From positions 1,240,001-1,304,000 of the forward strand of contig CAWFEX010000008.1 in the NCBI GenBank assembly GCA_963814955.1: a DNA stretch of 64,000 nt. The letters are read 5' to 3'. Below are positions 25,392 to 33,027 of this stretch, piece after piece (the first letter of the stretch is position 1; each line of letters begins with the position of its first letter). The DNA is from DATCJA01 sp963814955 (lineage in GTDB: Bacteria > Acidobacteriota > Vicinamibacteria > Vicinamibacterales > UBA2999). The notes under the pieces are model-generated. The model was not told the DNA's origin, did not search any database, and worked only from the letters and a program-made list of their open reading frames with translations. The position numbers and the translations under genes were made by a program.

Positions 25392-26846
25392 ATGATCCTT
25401 CGCGATCTTCGTGTCCTTCGTGGCTTGACGCTCGCACTCGTCGCGATTGGCGGAATCGTCTTCGCCCAGGACCGTCCCAATCGTTCGCAACCGCCGGCGC
25501 TTGGCCCACCACCTCAGTTGAACCTGCCGACGATCGCGAAACGTTCGCTGGGGAATGGTCTTGCCGTGTGGGTGGTCGAAGCTCACGAGGTTCCCATCGT
25601 TCAGTTGAGCGTGGTCGTGCGCGCTGGCGGCGACGACGATCCGGCGGGTAAATTCGGGACGGCCAGCCTGACTGCCGCGATGCTCGACGAGGGTGCCGGC
25701 ACCCGTTCGGCCCTGGAGATCGCCGACGCAGTCGAGTTTCTCGGAGCCAGCCTTACGACCACCAGTTCCTACGACGCGTCCGCAATTCGATTGAATGTGC
25801 CTGTCCAGCGGCTGAACGAGGCACTTCCGCTGCTCGCCGACGTGGCGCTCCGGCCGACATTTCCGGACAAGGAAATCGAACGGCTTCGACAGGAGCGGCT
25901 GACCGCTCTTTTGCAGGCTCGAGACGATGCCGCTTCCATCGCGGGCATGGCGTTCGCGCGGATCGTGTTCGGACCAGATCACCGATACGGCACCGGCCTC
26001 ATCGGGACCGAGACGTCGCTGAAGGCGTTGACAGCAGGCGATCTTCGTACGTTCCATACGTCGTACTACCAGCCGCCGAACACCACCCTTCTGGTGGTCG
26101 GAGACACCACGCCCGACGCGGTTACCGCACAACTTGAAAAGTTCTTCGGTGAATGGCGACCGGCGAGCCCGCCAGGACGAGACAGCGTGGCGCCGCTCGC
26201 GCCGCAACTCCGCGACAGGCAGGTCTATCTTGTGGACAAGCCCGACGCGGAGCAGTCGCAGATTCGTATCGGCGCAGTGGGTGTTCCCCGCTCGACACCC
26301 GACTATTTCCCGTTGATCGTGCTGAACACGGTGCTTGGCGGATCATTCACGTCGCGGCTGAATCAGAACCTCCGCGAAGAGCACGGATACGCCTACGGCG
26401 CGAGCTCCGCGTTCGACGCGCGTCTTTCGGCTGGCCCGTTCGTAGCGGCCGCCGGTGTGCAGACCGACAAGACCGGAGAGGCCCTATCCGAATTCTTCAA
26501 GGAGCTGAACGGCATCAGGATGCCCGTTCCGGCCGACGAGCTCGCCAAGGCAAAAAACTACATGGCGCTCAGCTTCCCGTCAGAATTTGAAGCGACCACA
26601 GACTTGTCGCGGCGGCTCGAGGAGCTGGTTGTGTACCGGCTTCCCGATGATTATTTCGAGCGTTACGTCGCGAACGTCATGGCCGTCACGGCGGAGAGCG
26701 TACGCGGCGCGGCGGAGAAGTACATCCAGCCGTCCCGCCTCGCCGTGGTTGTCGTCGGCGACCGGAAAACGATCGAACCGGGTGTACGAGCCCTTAATCT
26801 TGGACCGGTGCGGGTGATGACGGTCGAAGAGGCGCTGGCACCCTGA
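25392..26846 (+). CDS. M16 family protein lacking the zinc motif
   Basis: A 484-residue exported protein (signal peptide to about FAQ, residue 26). The region matching HxxEH reads SLTAAMLDEGAG, so catalytic residues are absent. The C-terminal half has the M16_C motif and the Gly-rich loop LNTVLGGSFTSRLNQNLREE. It starts two bases after the stop of the active homologue. The arrangement, active plus inactive subunit, recalls PqqF-like and mitochondrial MPP pairs. Probably a periplasmic oligopeptidase complex. Confidence 0.9.
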   Translation: MILRDLRVLRGLTLALVAIGGIVFAQDRPNRSQPPALGPPPQLNLPTIAKRSLGNGLAVWVVEAHEVPIVQLSVVVRAGGDDDPAGKFGTASLTAAMLDEGAGTRSALEIADAVEFLGASLTTTSSYDASAIRLNVPVQRLNEALPLLADVALRPTFPDKEIERLRQERLTALLQARDDAASIAGMAFARIVFGPDHRYGTGLIGTETSLKALTAGDLRTFHTSYYQPPNTTLLVVGDTTPDAVTAQLEKFFGEWRPASPPGRDSVAPLAPQLRDRQVYLVDKPDAEQSQIRIGAVGVPRSTPDYFPLIVLNTVLGGSFTSRLNQNLREEHGYAYGASSAFDARLSAGPFVAAAGVQTDKTGEALSEFFKELNGIRMPVPADELAKAKNYMALSFPSEFEATTDLSRRLEELVVYRLPDDYFERYVANVMAVTAESVRGAAEKYIQPSRLAVVVVGDRKTIEPGVRALNLGPVRVMTVEEALAP

Positions 26847-26870
26847 CGTAGCTCGGAGTTCATCGCTCAC

Positions 26871-26921
26871 GTAGGGCGCGGCTTCACGCCGCGCCAGGCG
26901 GGCCGTAAAGGCCCGCCCTAC
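26871..26921. repeat. double GTAG-header hairpin
   Basis: Begins GTAGGGC and ends GCCCTAC, with two internal hairpins (GCGCGGCTTCACGCCGCGC and GGCGGGCC/GGCCCGCC). Lies after the M16 genes. Confidence 0.8.
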
Positions 26922-26924
26922 GGT

Positions 26925-26945
26925 GCTTGTGACTTGTGACTTGCA
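26925..26945. repeat. CTTGTGACTTGTGACTT repeat
   Basis: Short direct repeat of the CTTGTGA class, just before the peroxidase-like gene. Same class as the repeats at 41710-41817 and 56829-56893. Confidence 0.7.
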
Positions 26946-26962
26946 GTGGGAGCTTCTACTCG

Positions 26963-27295
26963 ATGGAGACGTATTACCACCCGAAAGATCTGGGCCGGTT
27001 CAGTGAGATCGGACGAGAAGCGCCAGAGCTGTGGCAGAAGTTTCTCGAGTGGTACAACGCGGTATTCAAGGAGGGCGCACTCACCGAACGTGAGAAAGCG
27101 CTCATTGCGCTGGCCGTCGCGCATGCGGTCCAGTGCCCATACTGCATCGATGCATTCAGCACCGCCAGCCTCGAGAAGGGGTCCACGCCGGAACAGATGA
27201 CCGAAGCCGTCCATGTCGCGGCAGCTATACGCGGCGGTGCGTCGCTCGTTCACGGCGTGCAGATGCGGAGTCACGTGGACAAGCTGTCGATGTAG
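26963..27295 (+). CDS. carboxymuconolactone-decarboxylase-like protein of arsenosugar module
   Basis: A 110-residue AhpD/CMD-fold protein. The redox motif CPYC lies in AVAHAVQCPYCIDAFS, preceded by LTEREKALIALAVAHA. This matches the 'arsenosugar biosynthesis-associated peroxidase-like protein' family, whose genes sit beside arsS. Start at ATG 26963 because conserved sequence (METYYHPKDLGRF) begins there. ArsS is encoded 46 bases downstream on the same strand, so they are probably cotranscribed. Confidence 0.9.
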   Translation: METYYHPKDLGRFSEIGREAPELWQKFLEWYNAVFKEGALTEREKALIALAVAHAVQCPYCIDAFSTASLEKGSTPEQMTEAVHVAAAIRGGASLVHGVQMRSHVDKLSM

Positions 27296-27341
27296 CCTAG
27301 GCGGTGAGGGGGTAGCCGGAAGTCGGTCGCTGGTGCATACG

Positions 27342-28382
27342 ATGGCGCTCATAACCCTGGCCAACAGCACTCATCCGCTGGCGGACGCCGCCACACAGCG
27401 CGCCACGCTGGATGGTGTCAGCACGCCGCGCACCTTCGAAGCCGCAGTCGCCGCCTGCGGACACGCGCCGCTCCGCACTGCGTCCGTTACCGTGCTTCAA
27501 ATGAACGTTGGCAAGCGCTGCAATCAGGCATGCCGCCATTGTCACGTGGACGCCGGCCCGGATCGACGCGAAGTCATGACGCCTGAAGTCGTCCAAGCGT
27601 GCCTGCGTTTTCTGGAGATGAGCGACATCCCGACGCTCGACATCACGGGCGGGGCGCCGGAATTGCACCCTCTGTTCGCTGACATCGTCGCGCGGGCACG
27701 CGCGGCGGGCCGGCACGTCATGGACAGGTGCAACCTGACGATTACCGGACTGCCCAACTATGCGGACCTTCCGGAATTCCTGGCGAAACACCGCGTCGAA
27801 GTGGTGGCGTCACTGCCGTCCTTTGCCGCCCGGCAAACGGATGCGCAGCGCGGCGAGGGCGTCTTCGCCGACTCAATCGCCGCGCTGCGGCGATTCAACG
27901 GTGTCGGCTACGGAGTTGACGGATCGGGACTGCTGCTGCATCTGGTGACCAACCCGGTCGGCGCGTTCCTTCCCGCATCGCAAGCGGCGCTGGAAGTGGA
28001 CTGGAAACGCGAGCTGCATCGCCGCTACGGTGTGACGTTCAACCGGCTCTACACCATCACGAACATGCCGATCAGCCGGTTCCTGCAGTTTCTGCTCGAT
28101 TCAGGCAATCTGCAGGCCTACATGGACCGCCTCGCTGCCGCCTTCAATCCAACCGCTGTCGACGGTCTGATGTGCCGAAATACGCTGTCGGTCGGTTGGG
28201 ATGGCCGGTTGTACGACTGCGACTTCAACCAGATGCTGGAACTCGGCACGGTGGCCGAAGCGCCGCAGACCATCTTCGACGCGACGACGGCCGCCTTTAC
28301 CGGCCGTCGCATCGTCGTTGGTCCACACTGCTTTGGTTGTACCGCCGGCGCCGGATCGAGTTGCGGGGGCGCAATCACATAG
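27342..28382 (+). CDS. arsS: arsenosugar biosynthesis radical SAM protein ArsS
   Basis: A 346-residue radical SAM enzyme. The cluster-binding CNQACRHC (CxxxCxxC) is at about residues 60-67, followed by VDAGPDRREVM and TLDITGGAPELHP. The C-terminal motif CFGCTAGAGSSCGG marks the ArsS family; some homologues carry selenocysteine at the last Cys. It is proposed to add the 5'-deoxyadenosyl group to dimethylarsinous acid, leading to arsenosugars. Neither ArsM nor an ArsR regulator is seen nearby. ATG at 27342 has only a G-rich stretch upstream. Confidence 0.92.
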   Translation: MALITLANSTHPLADAATQRATLDGVSTPRTFEAAVAACGHAPLRTASVTVLQMNVGKRCNQACRHCHVDAGPDRREVMTPEVVQACLRFLEMSDIPTLDITGGAPELHPLFADIVARARAAGRHVMDRCNLTITGLPNYADLPEFLAKHRVEVVASLPSFAARQTDAQRGEGVFADSIAALRRFNGVGYGVDGSGLLLHLVTNPVGAFLPASQAALEVDWKRELHRRYGVTFNRLYTITNMPISRFLQFLLDSGNLQAYMDRLAAAFNPTAVDGLMCRNTLSVGWDGRLYDCDFNQMLELGTVAEAPQTIFDATTAAFTGRRIVVGPHCFGCTAGAGSSCGGAIT

Positions 28383-28397
28383 CATGCGGCGACCCAG

Positions 28398-28421
28398 GCG
28401 GGGCCAAAGGACCCGCCCTAC
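28398..28421. repeat. GTAG-header hairpin overlapping the icd stop
   Basis: Read on the minus strand it is GTAGGGCGGGTCC, TTTG, GCCCCGCC. The TAG of the header is the icd stop codon. Confidence 0.78.
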
Positions 28422-29641
28422 ACAGTCACCGCCATCCGCTTGCGAAGCTCGGCGTCGATCGCGGACATGAATTCCTCAGTGGTCAGGAACGGGTGGTCTG
28501 CGCGAATGAGTATCGCGAGGTCCTTCGTCATCCGGCCTGATTCCACCACGTCGACACAGACCTGCTCGAGCGTTTCCGCAAACGTGACGACATCGGGAGT
28601 GTTGTCGAACCTGCCGCGATACTGCAGGCCCCGCGTCCACGCGTAGATCGATGCGATTGGATTCGTGGAGGTTGGTTTTCCCTGTTGATGAAGCCGGTAA
28701 TGCCGAGTCACTGTGCCGTGCGCGGCTTCGGCCTCGACGGCCTTTCCGTCGGGCGACGTGAGCACCGACGTCATCAGGCCGAGTGAGCCGTACCCCTGCG
28801 CGACCGTGTCTGACTGCACATCCCCGTCGTAGTTCTTGCAGGCCCACAGATAGCCGCCTCCCCATTTCAGATTCGCGGCGACCATGTCGTCGATCAGGCG
28901 ATGTTCGTACGTCAACCCTTTTCCCTCGAAGGCCTTCTTGAAGTCGGCGTCGAATACCCTCTGAAACGTGTCCTTGAAGGTCCCGTCGTAGGCCTTGAGT
29001 ATGGTGTTCTTCGTCGACAGATAGACCGGATAGTTGCGGCCGAGCGCGTACGTGAAACAGGCGCGCGCGAACCCCTCGATCGAGGAATCGAGGTTGAACA
29101 TCCCCATTGCGATGCCTGCGCCCTTGGCCTTGATCACCTCGCGCTCTATCCCCTCACCCCCGGCCTCCGGGGTCCAGCTGATGCGGATGGTTCCGGCGCC
29201 GGGAAATTTGAAATCCTGTGCCCGGTACTGATCGGCGAATCCATGACGCGCAACGACGACGGGTTTGTTCCAGTGGGGAACGATTCGCGGGACGTTGCGG
29301 CAGATGATTGGTTCCCTGAAAATGGTGCCGTCCAGGATGTTGCGGATGGTGCCGTTCGGCGATCGCCACATCTGCTTCAGGCCGAATTCCTTCACACGCG
29401 CTTCGTCGGGCGTGATGGTCGCGCACTTCACTCCCACGCCGTGCTTCTTTATCGCTTCCGCGGCCTCGATCGTGATCTGGTCGTTCGTCTGGTCGCGCGA
29501 CTGGACCGACAGGTCGTAGTACTTCAAATCGATATCGAGATACGGCAGGATCAACGTTTCGCGGATCTGCTGCCAGATGATGCGCGTCATTTCGTCCCCG
29601 TCGATCTCGACGACCGGGGTCTTCACTTTGATCTTGTTCAT
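28418..29641 (-). CDS. icd: NADP-dependent isocitrate dehydrogenase
   Basis: A 407-residue eukaryotic-type (homodimeric, about 400-residue) isocitrate dehydrogenase. Motifs include VVEIDGDEMTRIIWQQIRET, the substrate region PNGTIRNILDGTIFREPI, metal-binding WACKNYDGDVQSDTVAQGYG and the NADP site EAAHGTVTRHYRLHQQGKPT. It oxidises isocitrate to 2-oxoglutarate in the TCA cycle. Single gene, 124 bases downstream of the symporter stop, with a repeat element in the gap; its stop codon belongs to a GTAG hairpin. Confidence 0.96.
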   Translation of the reverse strand: MNKIKVKTPVVEIDGDEMTRIIWQQIRETLILPYLDIDLKYYDLSVQSRDQTNDQITIEAAEAIKKHGVGVKCATITPDEARVKEFGLKQMWRSPNGTIRNILDGTIFREPIICRNVPRIVPHWNKPVVVARHGFADQYRAQDFKFPGAGTIRISWTPEAGGEGIEREVIKAKGAGIAMGMFNLDSSIEGFARACFTYALGRNYPVYLSTKNTILKAYDGTFKDTFQRVFDADFKKAFEGKGLTYEHRLIDDMVAANLKWGGGYLWACKNYDGDVQSDTVAQGYGSLGLMTSVLTSPDGKAVEAEAAHGTVTRHYRLHQQGKPTSTNPIASIYAWTRGLQYRGRFDNTPDVVTFAETLEQVCVDVVESGRMTKDLAILIRADHPFLTTEEFMSAIDAELRKRMAVTV

Positions 29642-29686
29642 TCAGTCTCCTGAGCCTGGCGCCAACGGGCCCACACAATTTTAGAC

Positions 29687-29744
29687 GCCGGGTCCAACCA
29701 GCCGTCCGCCGTAGCCTTGGCGAAGGCGGAAGGACCCGGCCTAC
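29687..29744. repeat. GCCGGGTCC palindromic element
   Basis: Outer arms GCCGGGTCC/GGACCCGGC with an inner GTCCGCC/GGCGGA pair, ending CCTAC. The same element, interrupted by three extra hairpins, is at 8509-8641. Confidence 0.78.
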
Positions 29745-29761
29745 AAAGTAATCGGCCTCCG

Positions 29762-29820
29762 ACCTTCACCTCTGACTTTTGACCTTTGACTTTTGACCTT
29801 TGACCTTTGACTTTTGACTT
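29762..29820. repeat. heptamer array (GTCAAAAG type), coding for a protein tail
   Basis: About eight 7-base units on the minus strand. They overlap the 3' end of the symporter gene and encode its last residues and stop. Confidence 0.88.
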
Positions 29821-31490
29821 ACGCCACTCACCATCAGCCCCACCACGACCACCACCAGTGCGCCAATGACGTTGTGCCACAGAAAGGCGACGTTGGTGAA
29901 GCGCGCCGCCGCCGCTACCGACGCCATCCCCGCAATGAGGCCTACGAACGCGCCGTTGCCCGTCGCGGACGGGAATCCCACGGCAAGAATGAACACCCCG
30001 AGAATCGAGCCGTAGAAAAACGACCCGAAGCGGTTGACCACTTCGATCAGCGAGCCAAGCTCCGCCGCCCAGACAGCGACCACACACGCAAACACGCCCC
30101 ATATGCCGGTCGCCGCCTTCGACACCGTCAGGTAATGCCTGTCTGATGCTTCGGGCCGCACACGGCGTTTGTAGAAATCAATGACAGTGGCTGTTGAGAG
30201 CGAGTTCAGCTCACCCGCGATCGTATCCGTGGCGGCCATCACGATGGCGACGATCAGGAGGCCGACCAGACCAACTGGAAGCTCGGTCAGGATGAAGGTC
30301 GGAATGATGTAGTTCACGTCTGTGAAGGCGCTTCCGCCGTCATTGGTTCGCGCCAATGCCAGTGCGTCGCCGTGCACCGACTCGAGCTCGGCGTTGCGCT
30401 CGCGGAACGCAACTTGCGCACCGGCCAGCCTCGTGGCGTCGCCAGACTGACGCGATTCGGCGAGCTCCATCGCCGCCATCCGTCGCGTCTCATGCGCCAC
30501 CTCGAATTCCGCTTCCAGCGATGCGTAAGCAGCCGCCGCCTGGCCGGACCGCAGCCGCGCCTCCTCGGCCGCCGTGAAGAGCAGCGGTGGTCGATGGAAC
30601 ACATAGAACACAAAGACCAGCACGCCGACCAGCAGCACCACGACTTGAAGCGGAATTTTCCAATACGCACTGACGAGCAGCGAACGTCGCGCCTCGTCGA
30701 GCGACCGCGCGGTCAGATAGCGCTGCACCTGGCTCTGATCCGTACCGAAATACGAGCAGAACAGGAATGCCGCCGCGATCATCCCCGACCAGAAGGTGTA
30801 CTGGTTCGTCAACGCCAACGAAAAGTCGAAGCTGCGCAGCCGGTCCGTTGCCGCAGCAAGGCTGAGCGCATCGAACGTGGAAATGCCGTCTGGCAACCCG
30901 AGGACGGCGGCCGCGATGAGGGCACACAGGCCGAAGACGACGATCCACATGATCTTCACGTCGGTCCATGTGACCGCCTGGACGCCGCCGAACATGGTGT
31001 AGACGACCGCCGGGGTGGTGATCAGAAGCGACGTGGCCGTCACATTCCACCCGAGAACGAGTGACAGCACCACTGCAGGCGCCGACACGACGGCACCGCA
31101 CGACATCCCGCGAGAGAGAAGAAAGAGAAGACTCGTGAACGTCCTCGTCTTCGCGTCGAAGCGCTGCTCGAGATACTCGTAGGCCGTGTACACCTTGGAC
31201 CGGTAAAAGAACGGCACCAGGGTGGCCGACAGAATGATCATCGCCAGGGGCAGACCGAAGTAGAACTGGATGAATCGCATACCGTCGGTGTATCCCTGTC
31301 CCGTCGTTCCGATCATCGTGATGGCGCTGAGCTGCGTGGCCATCACCGAGATGCCGGCCGCCCACCACGGGATGCTGCGCTTGGCGAGAAAGTACCCGTC
31401 CAGTTCCTGGCTGTCCTTGGTTCGCTTCAGGCCGTCGTAGACGATCCACGTCGTGAACCCGATCAGGATGGTCCAGTCGATCGGATGCAC
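29766..31490 (-). CDS. sodium:solute symporter (SSS family)
   Basis: A 574-residue transporter of the SSS (APC superfamily) fold, about 13 membrane helices. Typical motifs are YFLAKRSIPWWAAGISVMAT and AITMIGTTGQGYTDGM in helices 1-2. A hydrophilic, Ala/Glu-rich segment of about 90 residues (AAEEARLRSGQAAAAYASLE onward) splits the later helices and looks coiled-coil. The last 15 residues (QKSKVKGQKSKVKSQR) come from an intergenic heptamer array. The GTG at 31490 follows the stop of a 27-codon ORF by one base. Substrate unknown. Confidence 0.9.
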   Translation of the reverse strand: MHPIDWTILIGFTTWIVYDGLKRTKDSQELDGYFLAKRSIPWWAAGISVMATQLSAITMIGTTGQGYTDGMRFIQFYFGLPLAMIILSATLVPFFYRSKVYTAYEYLEQRFDAKTRTFTSLLFLLSRGMSCGAVVSAPAVVLSLVLGWNVTATSLLITTPAVVYTMFGGVQAVTWTDVKIMWIVVFGLCALIAAAVLGLPDGISTFDALSLAAATDRLRSFDFSLALTNQYTFWSGMIAAAFLFCSYFGTDQSQVQRYLTARSLDEARRSLLVSAYWKIPLQVVVLLVGVLVFVFYVFHRPPLLFTAAEEARLRSGQAAAAYASLEAEFEVAHETRRMAAMELAESRQSGDATRLAGAQVAFRERNAELESVHGDALALARTNDGGSAFTDVNYIIPTFILTELPVGLVGLLIVAIVMAATDTIAGELNSLSTATVIDFYKRRVRPEASDRHYLTVSKAATGIWGVFACVVAVWAAELGSLIEVVNRFGSFFYGSILGVFILAVGFPSATGNGAFVGLIAGMASVAAAARFTNVAFLWHNVIGALVVVVVGLMVSGVSQKSKVKGQKSKVKSQR

Positions 31491-31491
31491 G

Positions 31492-31575
31492 TCAGAGAAA
31501 CGCCTGCTGGAGCAGCCAGAGAGCTGCCAGCACCGCAACCTGAATGAGTACCACCTTGAGGTAACTGGTTCTCAC
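31492..31575 (-). CDS. small membrane protein, 27 residues
   Basis: A 27-codon frame between argH and the symporter. Its GTG start overlaps the argH stop (GTGA), and its TGA is followed after one base by the GTG of the symporter. The product starts MRTSYLK and then has one hydrophobic stretch (VVLIQVAVLAALWLLQQAFL) that would span the membrane. Position and coupling suggest a small transporter accessory subunit. No family recognised; it is too short to prove from sequence alone. Confidence 0.6.
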   Translation of the reverse strand: MRTSYLKVVLIQVAVLAALWLLQQAFL

Positions 31576-33027
31576 AGTTGTGCGACGCGGCGGCGAAGCT
31601 GCGTGTGGGCGGTTGCGAGTCGGTCGCCGATCGCGGTCACCCAGGCTTGATCGGCCACGAGCGATTCCCGCGAACTGCCGAGCGCGCGCGCGGTCTCTAC
31701 GGGCGCTGGGCCTCCGAGCGCGTGACGCACTTCGACGAAGTGCCGGGGACTCATGATCTCGGCGATCTGCGCGTCCGTATACCGTATCGCCACGCCGAGC
31801 AGGTCGCTCGAGACCATTGCGAGCGTGGCGCCCAGCGGCGTGCCGGGCGCGTCGCGATGAGCTTTCAGAAGCCGGCCCGCGATCGTATGCGCGGTCTTGA
31901 ACGGAATGCGATGTTCCCGTACGAGGTGGTCGGCCAGTTCGGTCAGCGTGGTTCCACCTTCAGCGGCCCGCGATTCGAGCCGCTCCACATCGAACTCGGC
32001 GCCGCGCAGGGCCGCATCGACGAGCACGACTGCCCGCCGGGCATCACGGAACATCGAGGCAACGAGCGGCTGCAGGTCGTCTTCGGTGTCGACAACGTCG
32101 CCAAACGGCGTGTTGTGCACCGTCAGCATCACCGCCCCCGCCTGACCCAGTGCTTTGCTGGCGATGGCGCGCGCATGTTCCAGCGCTACCGGATTTCGCT
32201 TCTGCGGCATGATGCTGCTCGCCTGAACGAACCCGTCGGCCAGCCGCAGATAGCCGAACTCCATGCGTGCTCCAGAGCAGCAAATCCTGAACGACACGGC
32301 CGAGACCCGAGAGCAGAACCGCGGCTGCCGACACACTCTCCAGGAGATAGTCCACGGTTGCGATGCTGCCGTACGTATTACCGGTTGGCTCGTCGAACCC
32401 CAGCAGCTCGCTCGTGAGTTGCCGGTCGATTGGAAAGCCGGTCCCGGTAATGGCACACGCTCCGAGCGGGCACCGATTTGTCGACGCGAAAGCTGCCCGC
32501 AGGCGTACCGCGTCGCGCTCCAGTTGTTCGATGACCGCCAAAAGGTAATGCGCGAGCGTCGACGGCTGCGCGGGTTGGGTGTGCGTGAGCGCCGCGAGCA
32601 GCGTGTCGCGGTGGCGTCCGGCAAGCGCGATGAGTCCCTCACGCAGCTTCAGCGACGTATCCAGCAGTACCAGGATGAACTCGCGCTGCCGCAATCGGTA
32701 CATCGTCATGTCGATGTCGTTGCGGCTGCGCGCCGTGTGCAGGCGTCCCGCCGTCTCTTCGCCGCATTGCCGCTCGACCAGTCGCTCAATGTGGAAAAAC
32801 AGGTCCTCGCATGTGTCGTGATACGGCGTCGCGCGTACGTCGTTCACCGAGATCGCATCGAGCGCATCGCGCAGCGCGTGGGCTTCGTCGGCCGAGATGA
32901 TGCCCGTCTGCGCCAGCATGACCAGATGCGCGTAGTTGATCGCCAGCAGCGGCGACAGGAACAACGTTTTGGCGTCTTCGAAGTTCTCGCTGAGGACGTG
33001 ATCGATGTATTGAGGGTCGAACGTCAT
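31572..33027 (-). CDS. argH: argininosuccinate lyase ArgH, with apparent frameshift
   Basis: Last enzyme of arginine synthesis, fumarase/aspartase superfamily. The upstream frame carries TFDPQYIDHVLSENFEDAKT, HTARSRNDIDMTMYRLRQRE and LTHTQPAQPSTLAHYL. After an extra base near 32265 the other frame carries MEFGYLRLADGFVQASSIMP with the signature SSIMPQKRNP. Removing that C restores LLLWST-MEFGYL as in homologues. The ATG at 33027 sits where the M61 stop would be if a G6 run had five Gs. Shorter at the N-terminus than classical ArgH (about 460 residues), similar to class homologues in acidobacteria. Confidence 0.88.
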
